Part shown: in pieces, positions 32,289 through 43,084 of the stretch
How positions within the stretch are numbered: position 1 is the stretch's first letter
Layout: each line of letters begins with the position of its first letter
Source: Cervus elaphus
Taxonomy: Eukaryota > Chordata > Mammalia > Artiodactyla > Cervidae
Length of the DNA: 64,000 bases
Assembly (NCBI RefSeq): GCF_910594005.1
Contig: NC_057831.1
Coordinates: 45,156,001-45,220,000, forward strand
Reading direction: 5' to 3'
Program-made: the position numbers and the translations under genes
Notes under the pieces: model-generated
Database searches by the model: none
Seen by the model: the letters and a program-made list of their open reading frames with translations, nothing else
What the model was told of the DNA's origin: nothing

Positions 32289-32369
32289 TAAATGTAAATT
32301 TAATTATTGGAAAGCCCAATTGTGAGTAAAATTTTGAGTCAGTCAATGATGCATTTTCTATTATGGGAT

Positions 32370-33130
32370 ATTTTTACAGATTCAGAAAGTTACAGAAGGT
32401 GTTATAAACCATCAACTGGAATATACACATAGTTAACCTTTTGCTGTATTTGCTTTAGAGATTTTTAAAGAAATAAAATATTAAAGATACAGTTGAAGTT
32501 TTCTTAGAATTCCTCCCCCCCATTACCAGAAGCATGTGTATCCTTCCCATCCATGTTTTTAATAGTTTAACTATTTATCAACACATGTGGCCTTCTTTAA
32601 GTGTTTAAACAACTTAAACAGATGGCATTAAACTGTAAATACTGTATAAAACTTGCCTTTATCATTTATTAATATGCTTTTGAGCCCTATGCATGTTGAT
32701 ACATGAAAATTGGCTTCATAAATAAATCAGTCTCATTCATTCTTAACTCTTCTAGAAAGTTTCAGTTTATAAATATACCACAATGTATCTATCTAGTCTC
32801 CGAAGGATGGTAACTTTGGGTTGTTTCTAACTTTTTTCTTTTGCAAGCAATACTGTGATGAACCACCTAGCATATTTTTTCTTGGGCATATGTAGGAGGG
32901 TTTCTCTACAGTCATTTGTATTTGCTATGATTACTGATAACTGTAGACTTGATTTTACTAGCTTAATTTATGTTTTTGTTTCTATTTATCATATTTTTTC
33001 TTTGCTTCTCCACCTACCTCTTTTCCTTTCACCTGTTTAGAAGTTATACATACAATTCTATTCACTTGGTGGTTAATTGTTAGCCAGCATGATTAAAGAC
33101 AATATCAGTCTATATCTCTAATATGTCTAT
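32370..33130 (-). mobile_element. Old L1ME-type 3' region
   Basis: In order: aaagatacagttgaag, atccatgtttttaatagttt, aatataccacaatgtatc, ggttgtttctaac and ttgcaagcaatactgtgatg. Together these are the complement of an old L1 3' UTR/ORF2 end. No coding capacity. Confidence 0.6.
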
Positions 33131-33225
33131 TATTTTTTCCTTTTTTTTTCAGACAATACAAGGAACTCAGAGTTCTTTAACTTCTAAAACCTTCTCACAG
33201 CTTCTATGTTATTGTTGGGTAATAT

Positions 33226-33444
33226 ATTGCATGCTTAGTTGCTCAGTCATGAGCAACTCTTTGCAACCCTTTGGACTGTAGCCTGCCTGGCTCATCTGTC
33301 CATGGGACTTTTCAGGCAAGAATACTAGACTGGGTTGCCATTTCTTCTTCCAGTGGATCTTCCCCACCCAGGGATCAAACCTGCATATCATGTTTTGCCT
33401 GCATTGCAGGTGGATTCTTTACCCGCTGAGTCACTGGGGAAGCC
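33226..33444 (-). mobile_element. Bov-tA SINE
   Basis: Tail gcttagttgctcagtcatga, body catgggacttttcaggcaag, head ending tcactggggaagcc. Target duplication tgggtaatat at 33216-33225 and 33445-33454. Confidence 0.94.
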
Positions 33445-33454
33445 TGGGTAATAT

Positions 33455-34640
33455 TTTAGTTCCTTCTTGAAAAAAAAAAAAAACACCTCCCAGTTGGTCA
33501 TCATTATTGTTATAATTTTACAGTCAGTATTATTTAGATGTATTAACTTTTTTTTATCAGTTCCTTGCCTTACCATTGCTTTTTTGCATCTCACCCCTTT
33601 CTTCTGGGTTGAGTTTCTTTCTTGCTAAGATGTCACCTTTGGTATTACTTTAGTGAGGGAATGTTATGGTAAATTATTTTAGACATAAAAATCTAAAATA
33701 TATGTTTTATGACTAAAATACCTTTGTCTACTCTCTCATGTATAATAATTTGACCTGGACTCCTAGTGGAATCTCCTATTAGCTCTCTCCTTTCTCTGGG
33801 ACTCATTAAATGTATGCTGAACCTTTTCATTCTAAACTGTGCATCTCTTTATTTCTTTCATACTCTCTACGTCTTTATTGCTGTCATTGGATGCTTTCCT
33901 CAAATCAATCATTTGATTCACTAGTTCTCTCTTCAGATGAGTGTCTATTGAATTTTTAATTTTAATGACTGTTCTTTTTTAATTTCCGTGAGTTCAGTTG
34001 AATTTCTTAAAAATGTTTCACTCTCCCTTCCTCAGTGTCATGTTCCTTCATTTTATTTTCTTTCTTACTTTCATAATTTTATTCATTCATATTATTGCAA
34101 TATGTTATACTGAGTGCTATGATTTTAAGGTCTCTTTGGGATTGCTTCATATTTGTAGTTTTTGGTTCCGAATTTTTGTTGCATTTGTTGTGTTTGCTGA
34201 TTTTCTCCCAACACTTATTTACTTCATGTGATTAGTAAATTTTTTGATGAACTTATCTTCAGTGGGAGTGGTTTTCCATGAAACACATGTACTTGGTCGG
34301 GATTTTATGGAGCCCAGACCATTTTTATGGTAGTTTCTCTGACTGGGTTTTTATATCTCATTGGTAGTGTGGATTCAGATCAGATGCTTGTGCGTGTGGC
34401 CAAGTGTTGCTGCTCTGCTCTTTTTAGAGTGATGCTTTTACTTATCATGGCCCTGAAAGATTGTCAGATTCCTTTTGTGCATACCTGGCCAATAAAAGGA
34501 CTTCTGCTGCTGCCTGTTTCAGAGACTTCATGGTTTCTGTGTTTACTTGGGAGTGGGCTCAGTTCCAGCTCCTCATCTCTTATGGGCTGAGATCCCGGGT
34601 AGTTATTTCGTCAGCAGTCTCTGTGATATGTACCTGGTTC
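33455..34640 (-). mobile_element. Possible HAL1/old L1-like LINE remnant
   Basis: T-rich + strand with features of a reversed HAL1-like LINE (tctattgaatttttaatttt, then a tttctttcttactttc region). The match is by general pattern only. Confidence 0.35.
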
Positions 34641-34689
34641 CAATACCCACATGGACTGTTTCCTTTTAGCAAAAGGAAGGAAAAACAAA

Positions 34690-35235
34690 AATGTATCTTA
34701 TAAAGAGGTTCCCAACCTCATTTGTAATCAGGGATATTCAAAACACAACCAGAGGGAGATACCATTTTATTTTCCCAATAATGGCAAAAATTCCCGGGAC
34801 AACCTGATAATACCAAGTATTAGCAAGGATGTGGAGAATCAATGACACCGTTCTTTGCTGATGGGAGTGTTAATTAGTGCAACTGCTTCAGGTAACAGTT
34901 TGGTATTACCTAGCAAAATAGAGAAATTCTATTATTTGCCCTTCTAGAGAAATTCTTAGACATGTACATATGTAACTTGGACGAGAATGGTTACACTAGG
35001 ACGGATCAAAACACCCCCAACTGGAATCAACACAAATGTTTGAAAAAGTGGAATACATTTTATATTCTTCTTACAATGGCATTTCATGCAGCAATAAAAA
35101 TGAATGTAATTGACATCTGGCATGACAACACAGAAATATCCTACAGTCAGAATATGAGTGACAGAAGCAAGTCACAAAGGACGTGTAAAAAAGGATGTGT
35201 CATTTACATAAAGTGCAAAAGCAGATAGAATAAAC
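34690..35235 (+). mobile_element. Old L1M ORF2 C-terminus and 3' UTR
   Basis: aaacacaaccagagggagat, then accaagtattagcaaggatg, tgcagcaataaaaatgaatg and cataaagtgcaaaagcag follow the L1M 3' end. Many stops; dead. Confidence 0.75.
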
Positions 35236-35369
35236 TATATTCCCATCCAATCAGTCTATCTGTATTCCTCTCTCCTTCTGTCTCTCCCCACTTCCATCTT
35301 GAGAAGACCTTGGGCAAGATTTTCATTTGCCAGCACTTGAGTGGTACTTACCCTGTGTGCTTCTGGTTC

Positions 35370-36260
35370 CATTTGTTCATACATTAATTCAACAAACATT
35401 GAGTGCCAACTGCATGCAAAGCCCTGCTCTTGGTGCTGATGGCAAAGCAGACAAAAATCTTGCTTCCAACATGGAGCTAATGGTTTTGGGGGTGGGTGAG
35501 GGTAAGGAGGAGACAGTAAAGTAAAATAATCATGTAAATTGTATGGTATAATAGAGGGTGATAAGAGCTATTTGTTGCTGTTTAGTTGCTAAATTGTGCC
35601 CAACTCTTGGAGACACCATGGACTATATAGCACGTCAGGCTGCCCTATCCTTCACTACCTCCTGCAGTTTGCTCAAGTTCATGTCTCTTGATTCAGTGAT
35701 GCCATCCAATGCCATCAACCATCTCATTCTCTGTTGTCCCCTTCTCCTCCTGCCTTCAATCTTTCCCAGCATCGGGGTCTTTTCCAATGAGCCGACTCTT
35801 TGCATCAGATGGCCAAAGTATTGGAGCTTCAGCTTCAGCATCAGTCCTTCCAATGAATATTCAGGGTTGATTTCCTCTGGATTGACTGAATTGATCTCTG
35901 TGCTGTCCAAAGGACCCTCAAGAGTCTTCTCCAGCACCACAATTTGAAAACATCAATTCTTTGGCGCTCAGCCGTCTTTTTGGTCCAACTCTCATATCCA
36001 TACATGACTACAGGGAAAACCATAGCTTTGACTATATGGACCTTTGTCAGCAAAGTGATGTCTCTGCTTATTAATATGCTGTCTAATAAAGTCAGGAAAA
36101 GTTATGGTCTTAAATGGGTGATCAGGGAAGAACTCTTTGTGAAGGCAATATTTAAACAAAGTCTTGAAGAAGTTAAGAAGCTAGTTATGTCAACATCTAG
36201 GAGGAAATCTTTCCAGATAGAGGGAAGGACAAGTGCAAATGTCCTGAGGAACTTCTTTAT
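35370..36260 (-). mobile_element. L2 LINE 3' region, split by BovB
   Basis: 35370-35567 holds the reversed L2 terminus (attaattcaacaaacattga, then tgatggcaaagcagacaaaa). 36084-36260 continues into the L2 3' UTR (gatcagggaagaactctttg, then gaaggacaagtgcaaatgtc). The BovB at 35568-36083 separates the parts. Confidence 0.7.
35568..36083 (-). mobile_element. BovB LINE 3' part
   Basis: Reversed BovB from its terminus (without clear pentamers) to the SRDITLLTKVHIVKAMVFPV region. A 101-codon remnant frame survives at 35635-35940. 5'-truncated inside L2. Confidence 0.93.
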
Positions 36261-36509
36261 CAATCATCATTTTAGAATCTTATCAACATTAACTCTAAAA
36301 ACCTTTAAACTTCCTTTCAGTGTTGAATGGTTCTTGTCACAAGTATGAGATTCATATTGTGTTTACAACCAAAAGGGAAACTTCCTGTAATTGTGAGTCT
36401 GTCATTGTGAGTGTGCATGACAGAATAATTTGGAGTAATGGAAGACTTGAAATCACATTTTGTTATTTTGTTGATCAGTTCCTTTCAGCCAGTATAAATT
36501 ACCATACAG

Positions 36510-36650
36510 AGCAACAACGTGAGACTCTGGCTGACCCAGGTTTGAACTTGAGCTCTGCCACTCTGGGGACTGGAGCCATTTACCTGATCTCCAGGCATAA
36601 AAAGATGAAATAATACCCATCCGAAGCATCTTTGTGAAGACTGGGTGAAA
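36510..36650 (+). mobile_element. MIR SINE
   Basis: gtgagactctggctgaccca, then tgaacttgagctctgccact and a decayed 3' part. Confidence 0.65.
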
Positions 36651-37047
36651 ATATAAATTCAAGTCTTTGTGTCCTTCAATCAAATTAAAATGTTTTCTTT
36701 ACATATATTTTGTACATTTTAAAGTTATTAATATCCTAGGTATGCAATATTTTTTGTAAAAAGGAGAAATTTTAAAAGCTCCAAGTGAAAAAGGGTGAAT
36801 CACTTCACAAGGAGTTTGGGGCTGAAGCTCAGCCTGGTGTAATGGCTCCACAGCTGTTACTGTTTCTGGTCCTTCATCTTTCCTCCTCGCTGCCCTTAGT
36901 GAATGCCTTTTGTTCTCATGCTTATCACCTCATGGTTGCGAGATGGCTATTTCACCTCTAGCCTCATTTCCACACAAGGAAGAAGGAAGGTACTCATGAA
37001 CACTTTTTTATTTTGAAATGTTCTTTTATAACATCACTTAAAATGCC
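36651..37047. other. No recognised feature
   Basis: Unassigned sequence. Confidence 0.5.
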
Positions 37048-37058
37048 TGCCTTTGAAT

Positions 37059-37940
37059 CAGTTCAGTTCAATTCAGTCGCTCAGTCGTGTCTGACTCTTT
37101 GCAACCCCATGAATCGCAGCACGCCAGGCCTCCCTGTTCATCACAAACTCCCGGAGTCCACTCAAACTTGTGCCCATCGAGTCGGTAATGCCATCCAGCC
37201 ATCTCATCCTCTGTAGTCCCCTTCTCCTCCTGCCCCCAATCCCTCCCAGCATCATGGTCTTTTCCAACGAGTCAACTCTTTGCATGAGGTGGCCAAAGTA
37301 TTGGAGTTTCAGCTTCAGCATCAGTGCTTCCAATGAACACCCAGGACTGATCTCCTTCAGGATGAACTGGTTGGATCTCCTTGCAGTCCAAGGGACTCTC
37401 AAGATACTTCTCCAATGCCAGAGTTCAAAAACATCAATTTTTTGGCACTCAGCTTTCTTCACAGTCCAACTCTCACATCCACACATGACCACTGGAAAAA
37501 CCATAGCCTTGACCAGACAGACCTTTGTTGGCAAAATAATGTCTCTGCTTTTTAATATGCTATCTAGGTTGATCATAACTTTCCTTCCAAGGAGTAAGCG
37601 TCTTTTAATTTCATGACTGCAGTCACCATCTGCAGTGATTTTGGAGACCCCAAAAATAAAGTCTGACACTGTTTCCACTGTCTCCCCATCTATTTCCCAT
37701 GAGGTGATGGGACCAGATGCCATGATCTTAGTTTTCTGAATGTTGATCTTTAAGCCAACTTTTTCACTCTCCTCTTTCACTTTCATCAAGAGATTTTTAG
37801 TTCCTCTTCACTTTCTGCCATAAGGGTGGTGTCATCTGCATATTTGAGGTTATTGATATTTCTCCCGGCAATCTTGATTCCAGCTTGTGCTTCTTCCAGC
37901 CCAGCGTTTCTCATGATGTACTCTGCATATAAGTACATCA
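37059..37940 (-). mobile_element. BovB LINE, 880-bp truncated copy with open C-terminal frame
   Basis: It runs from gttca pentamers at about 37060 back into the reverse transcriptase (the RYADD region complement is near 37835). A 238-codon frame at 37073-37789 reaches the BovB stop: the polyprotein C-terminus after the RT core, including SRDIILPTK and GGRRRRG segments. One lost base near 37795 separates it from the catalytic part, so no functional enzyme is encoded. Target duplication tgcctttgaat at 37048-37058 and 37941-37951. Confidence 0.95.
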
Positions 37941-38052
37941 TGCCTTTGAATACATGTGCCCAAATTTATTTCTCTCTCCCCTCATTTGTGTGCATGTATA
38001 TTTACACATATATGTGTATATTTATTACTAATAATAGCATATATGATTAAAC

Positions 38053-38278
38053 CATATAGGTGTATGTGTGTGTTTTCAGTTGTGTCTCACTCTTTGCGTT
38101 CCCATGGAGTGTAGCCCACTAGGCTCTTCTGTTCATGGGATTCTCCAGACAAGAATACTAGAGTGAGTTGCCATTTCCCCCTTCAGGGAATCTTATAGAC
38201 CCAGAAATCGAACCCAGGTCTTCTGCGTCTCCTGCATTAGCAGGTGGATTCCTTACTGTTGAGTGACCTGGGAAGCCC
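38053..38278 (-). mobile_element. Bov-tA SINE
   Basis: gttttcagttgtgtctcact tail, gggattctccagacaagaat body, gtgacctgggaagccct head. Flanks atgattaaac and ataattaaac. Confidence 0.93.
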
Positions 38279-38306
38279 TATAATTAAACTGTAATGGTAT
38301 ATAATA

Positions 38307-38626
38307 CTGGGTTGGCCAGAAAGTTTGTTCGATTTTGAGTAAAAAATACAAGACACATTTTTCATTTTCAACCAGAACTTTTTTTTTTTTAATTTTTTTA
38401 TTAGTTGGAGGCTAATTACTTCACAACATTTCAGTGGGTTTTGTCATACATTGATATGAATCAGCCATAGATTTACACTTATTCCCCATCCCGATCCCCC
38501 CTCCCATCTCCCTCTCCACCCGATTCCTCTGGGTCTTCCCAGTGCACCAGGCCGGAGCACTTGTCTCATGCATCTCAACCAGAACTTTACTGAACATTAA
38601 CTGAAGGAACTTTTTGGCCAACTCAA
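38307..38626. mobile_element. Mariner-type non-autonomous element containing an L1 insertion
   Basis: Left end ctgggttggccagaaagttt, right end actttttggccaactcaa, TA on each side. The interior is about 115 bases once the nested L1 (38382-38574) and one target-duplication copy are removed. It carries no transposase. Confidence 0.88.
38382..38574 (-). mobile_element. 5'-truncated L1 3' UTR insertion
   Basis: T-tract, then ttagttggaggctaattact, and a C-rich complement of the L1 3' UTR G-tract (ccccatcccgatccccc). It matches the 3' UTR of the L1 at 6530. Target duplication tcaaccagaacttt at 38368-38381 and 38575-38588. Confidence 0.95.
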
Positions 38627-38629
38627 TAG

Positions 38630-38960
38630 TATATACACATGAACAATGCTACAGTGGACATCTTTGTAGTGAAATCTTTGTGCCCATCCCAAGTTATTTT
38701 CTTAGGACAAATTCCTAGAAGGAACTTTGAGTCAGAGTGTATGCCCATATCTAAGTCTTTTTATGTATTTTGCTGAACTACTCTTGAGAAAGGTAGAGAT
38801 ATTTTCTCCTTTTAGGGTTGAATGTGAGAACCCTGCCACATTCTACCCACCTCCATCACAACACCAGCCATTGTCAGCATGGTTTATTCAATTCTTTGAT
38901 TCATGTATTCATCTAATAAATAAAAACTAATAATTTTTGTTCTAGTTTTTTGGTATTGGT
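38630..38960 (-). mobile_element. Old L1ME 3' UTR fragment
   Basis: gaacaatgctacagtggaca, then attttcttaggacaaattcc and agaaggaactttgagtcaga follow the reversed L1ME pattern. Confidence 0.55.
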
Positions 38961-39390
38961 GAGGTTGGTCACATTTAACCCCTTTTTGTTCAAGTGTTGA
39001 TATTTTAAAATGTTTTATAAGATAGCTTCAAACACTTCCTTTTATCCTTCCAGCTGCAGTAAATCATAATGCGAAAAAGAATATGTGTTTATGCTGGCTT
39101 TGTTTCTTAGTGCTCTGCAAAATAACTTATCTGTATTATGGTCTTTAAAATCTCACCCTCTGTGTCTAATATTAATACTTATGTCTTTGGTTAACACCTA
39201 TATCATTTTAGTATTACGTATTTAGTATTTAGTATTACGATTAGGGTAATCTCAAATATAAGCATAAAATGATAATAGTATATTAGTCATAATGTTTTAT
39301 GCTTACATAGTTTGTTTCCAGGGAGATCAGAGAACTGTGATATTACTACTTTAATGAATCATCTTTGCAACCTGTCTGTTATTCTGCTGA
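38961..39390. other. No recognised feature
   Basis: AT-rich. A short direct repeat tatttagtat-acg occurs near 39208-39240. Confidence 0.5.
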
Positions 39391-39391
39391 A

Positions 39392-39488
39392 TGGATGTCT
39401 GTACTTACACTAAAAAATTCTTCATGTATCTGAAATTCAAATTTAACTGAGCATTCTGTTATGTCTTGTTTTTCCCTAAATCTGACAG
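39392..39488. mobile_element. Half of a palindromic MITE
   Basis: cttacactaaaaaattcttc, then gtatctgaaattcaaattta and actgagcattctgttatgtc match the right arm of the element at 61930-62120. Confidence 0.6.
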
Positions 39489-39754
39489 CTCTGCATGAGG
39501 AGGATCCGGAGGTTGAAGTCCTGGGTGAGGAGGTTGGCAGGAGTTGCAAGAACCGGAGTGGCATCAGGCAGAGGTGGAGCCGATGCCCAGGAGGTGAGGG
39601 TCCCAGATGCTTCTCCTCCCACATCTACCAGCTCCTATTAACAGCTGCTGGTCCAAATCCTCCCTGTGTGGGGGACTTGAGCTGGGGCTGGGCAGATCCC
39701 TGTCATCCCCTCCCCTACTCCATCCCTAGGGAAATTCCAGCTGGCATGCCAAAA

Positions 39755-40320
39755 AAGAATTTTGGAGGTAGGAAGTATTGGGTTCAAATCCCATCCCTTC
39801 TTTTAACTAGCTTCGTGATTGGTGGCAAATTGCTTAAACTAGTGGTCCCCAACCTTTTTGGCACTGGAAGGACTGGAAGACAATTTTTCCATGGATGGCA
39901 TGGGGGTGGGGGATTCAGGTGGTAATGCAAGTGACGGGGAGCGGCAGGTGAAGCTTCACTAGCTTGCCTGCTTGCCTGCTGCTCACCTCTTGCTGTGCGT
40001 CCTGGTTCCTTAACAGGCCACGGACTGGCTCTGGTCTGTGGCTAGAGGTTGGAGACCCTGGCTTAAACCCTTTGAACCTCTGTTTCCTTGGAGAAGGAAG
40101 GCAATGAGCAAAGATGGAAAACTAGGAAGACTGATGACAGCCGGAACCACTGAACCAGCCCTGACTTTAACTCCAGACTTCCTATTAAGTGACTTCCTAT
40201 AACACAGAAAAAAATAAACCCAAACTCACAGGGTAATTGTGAGGTTTGCGTGAGATGATGTTTGAAAAGCTCTTAGCACAGTCTTTGGTATCTCATAAGC
40301 TGCCAACACATGGGTCTGAA
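39755..40320 (+). mobile_element. MIR SINE split by MER1
   Basis: 39760-39839 has ttgggttcaaatcccatccc and ggtggcaaattgcttaaac. The MIR resumes at 40069 with cctttgaacctctgtttcct. A further MIR-like 3' end (tgtgaggtttgcgtgagatg) is at 40235-40320. Confidence 0.7.
39840..40060. mobile_element. MER1-type hAT (Charlie) element
   Basis: Starts tagtggtccccaaccttttt and ends ggttggagaccctg, which are inverted repeats of each other. Interior gaagacaatttttccatgga. Exact 8-bp target duplication gcttaaac at 39832-39839 and 40061-40068. Confidence 0.92.
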
Positions 40321-41529
40321 TTTCAAGACAAAGAGACTACTGAAGGCAGAGGAATCACTCAGAGGAATCACAGCCGTGCCCCTGGGAGAAGGGAAAACAA
40401 TAGCTGAGCACGGGGAGACTGCAGACCAAAGAGACCAGGGATTCTAGTTTTGGGGGCACAAGGTTTGGAAGCCTTTAAAAATAAGCTATTTCTCTTTCTC
40501 AATATGTGTTTTCCTCTGGGAATGAAACTAAATCTGTGAAGGTGATTTTGAGTGCATTTGAGAGAGCAGTCTGGCAGCTACAAAGCTAGGCAGGTCCCAG
40601 GAAATCCAGCTACACACCCTGGTTTCCTGGTCAGTCCATGAGGAAATCTGAGGCAATTGGGACAGACACGTGCTTTTCTTCGGGGGAAAGCAAACATGTG
40701 ACCAAGACTTCTTTCTGTAGACCTAGCAGAGCCTCAACAGCTCCCTCCTGATTCAACATCTTATCGAAAAGCTAAAGGGTTACCTGTTTGTAAATACTGC
40801 TGAGACAGCTTTGCCAGCCCAGCCAAGCCCTTCCCTCTGTCTCCAAGAGCACTTGTCAACAGCTCAAGTGCCTTCCAATTTCCTGGAGAAGGGACTTGTT
40901 ATGGGTTAAATGAGGAGTGGACCTAAAGGGCCAGAGACGCCATTAAGGCTTCTGGCTGGCCGGTGTCCTGTCATTAGTGGGACAGGGGTATCTCTTCACC
41001 CACATAGTTATCATCACTTGCCTAACAGGTGTGGTCTAGGGGGAGCTCCCTCCAGTTCACCTCTAGATTAAAGTGGGGGACACCCTATACCTCTTCCTGA
41101 AGGCATGGATTTGACCCTGGAAACAGCAGGATCTGAAAAGGACAGGCTGTTTTAGGGAGGTAATAGGACTTCTTTCTTGACTGGGGAACTAGACAGAAGT
41201 GGGCATTTGGAATAAAGGAGATTAGGGAAGACAACTGCTAAAAACAGACACTGTTTTGGGTCTAGAGCAGTGTTTCCCAAAGTTTGGGCATTTATGTTCT
41301 GCCTTAGTGGTTTTTACTGCAGTCACTTTAGAGTCTATGCTATTGTTTACTCAATCTTTTTTTAAATTGACTCTATATTTTTACTTAAATACCATTCTTG
41401 CCTTTAATTTAGGCAATAATAGCAATGAACTCTTGGGCAAAGGATGTGATTTCTTTCTAATACGCGTTTAATTTTATGAATGCACACTATGAACACAAAA
41501 ATGCTATCCATGTGACCTTTAGAGTCATC
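40321..41529. other. No recognised gene
   Basis: About 1.2 kb. gagcagtgtttcccaaagtt at about 41264-41283 resembles a hAT-type terminal repeat but I cannot find its partner. Confidence 0.45.
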
Positions 41530-42130
41530 TCATGTGAAAATAGCTAAGATTTATTGAGTGCTATGGGCCAGGAACTGTTCCAGTCGCTTCCTTCCTGGGT
41601 GTAAATTTATTTAATCCTCACGGGAAGTAGGGGAAGGAGGAGGAGAAGGTTAATAGCAGTGCTGACTTGTGTGAGAGTTAGTTGGTTGATATATGGAAAG
41701 TGCTCAGAACTGTGTCTGCTGGGGAGAAGATAAAAACAAACGTTTGCTGTTATTATTATCATTATTTCCATTTTACAGGTGGGGAAGTGGAGGCACCCAT
41801 GTGTGTCCGTGCTAAATCGCTTCAACCTTGTCCAGCTCTTTGTGACCCTATGGACTGTAGCCTGCTGGGTTCCTCAGTCTATGGGATTCTCTAGGCAAGA
41901 ATACTGGAGTGAGTTGTCCTGCCCTTCTCCAGCGGATCGTCCCAACCCAGGGATCGAACCCACATCTATTAAGTCTCTGGCATTAGCAGGTGGGTTCTTT
42001 ACCACTACTGCCACCACCCATAGGGACATTCAGTTGTGCATAAAGACCCCAACTGGTGGAAGACTAAGCCAAGACTCAAACCCAGACGCTGAGTCTGGAG
42101 CTCAGCCTCTGACCCCATGATACTATTCAC
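41530..42130 (-). mobile_element. MIR SINE split by Bov-tA
   Basis: Left part: attgagtgctatgggccagg, then ccattttacaggtggggaag. Right part after the SINE: agactcaaacccagacgctg, then tgagtctggagctcagcctc. Order and orientation agree with one reversed MIR. Confidence 0.75.
41806..42019 (-). mobile_element. Bov-tA SINE
   Basis: gctaaatcgcttcaaccttg tail, gggattctctaggcaagaat body, tRNA-like head ending near ccaccaccca. Inserted in MIR. Confidence 0.92.
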
Positions 42131-42680
42131 CTTCCATGTTTTTGGAAACATTACCTAGGGGCCAATTCCCAACCTACTAGAAGAGGTATCTGCTACCTGG
42201 ATGCAAAGGTTGGGGGGGGGGTGCGGTGTGGTATCAACTTCCCTGGCCAGGTAGGGAGAGGTGAGATGTCTACAGAGGAGCGGGGGATAAAGGGGCCAGA
42301 TATGTGCTCAACAATGGCAGGACCACCCCGCTAAGCTGGCCTGCAGAACCTGGCCCGGGGGGATGCTGCGTGGAGCCGAGAGCAAGTCTGTCTGTTTGGG
42401 ACATAGTCTCTAGAGCAAGGACAACCTATTTCACTTCATTGTTCCTGAAGTTCAGAACCAGTTGCTCCAGCTTTGAGCAAAGGCATCGACATAGTATCAT
42501 CAACTGACGTATTCCATGCACCTAACCCAGGAGAAGATGTGGGAGGCCATTTAATCCATTCTGCTCCTTAAGTGTACGTGCCAGACTGTATTATGAAGGA
42601 GGCTGCAAATGAGCTTTTTGAACTTCTGCAGAACAATCTGGTTCTGGCCACCCCAAAGTCACTCATGAACTCACAAACAC
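42131..42680. other. No recognised feature
   Basis: Contains a G-run (42213-42221). No gene or repeat I can support. Confidence 0.5.
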
Positions 42681-42684
42681 GTTG

Positions 42685-42800
42685 ATTTGGTAAATAAGAC
42701 AGTTTTATTTCTTCCTTATTGCAAGCAGATCCTTAAAGGATATTTGTTGTTAGAGTCACCCAGTTTATAGGCTTCTGTTACAGCAGCTGGAATGGACTGA
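42685..42800 (+). mobile_element. MLT1-class LTR 3' end
   Basis: agttttatttcttccttatt, then tgttgttagagtcacccagt, ttataggcttctgttacagc and ctggaatggactgag match the MLT1 terminus. Confidence 0.6.
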
Positions 42801-42899
42801 GATTCAAAGTGATAAAGAGATTCACTCAAGGTTGTGCTGTGGTTTGGCTGGCTGGTGAGTTAAGAGCAGAAGCCAAATTCTCAAAATACCCTTCACAAA

Positions 42900-43075
42900 C
42901 CTATGGTGAGAGACAGAGCTGCCTCAAGGAAAGAGCTAGAGCTTTCAAGCTGGGCACGTTTAGATCTGAGCTCAGGCTTTCAATTTGCTGAGTGGTGGCA
43001 GGCCTCAGCTCCTTATCTGTAAAATAGGTATGACAGTGCCCTCATTGCAGAATCTGTGATAGGAACTAGAATAGT
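42900..43075 (+). mobile_element. MIR SINE
   Basis: agagctagagctttcaagct, then gcctcagctccttatctgta and aaataggtatgacagtgccc. Confidence 0.65.
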
Positions 43076-43084
43076 TTATGTCAA

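Noticed and set aside
39490..39591. Exon-like segment with acceptor and donor dinucleotides and an open frame
   Set aside because: The acceptor region is the end of a MITE arm, the peptide resembles nothing known, and there is no neighbouring exon. Kept only as a check in the MITE finding.
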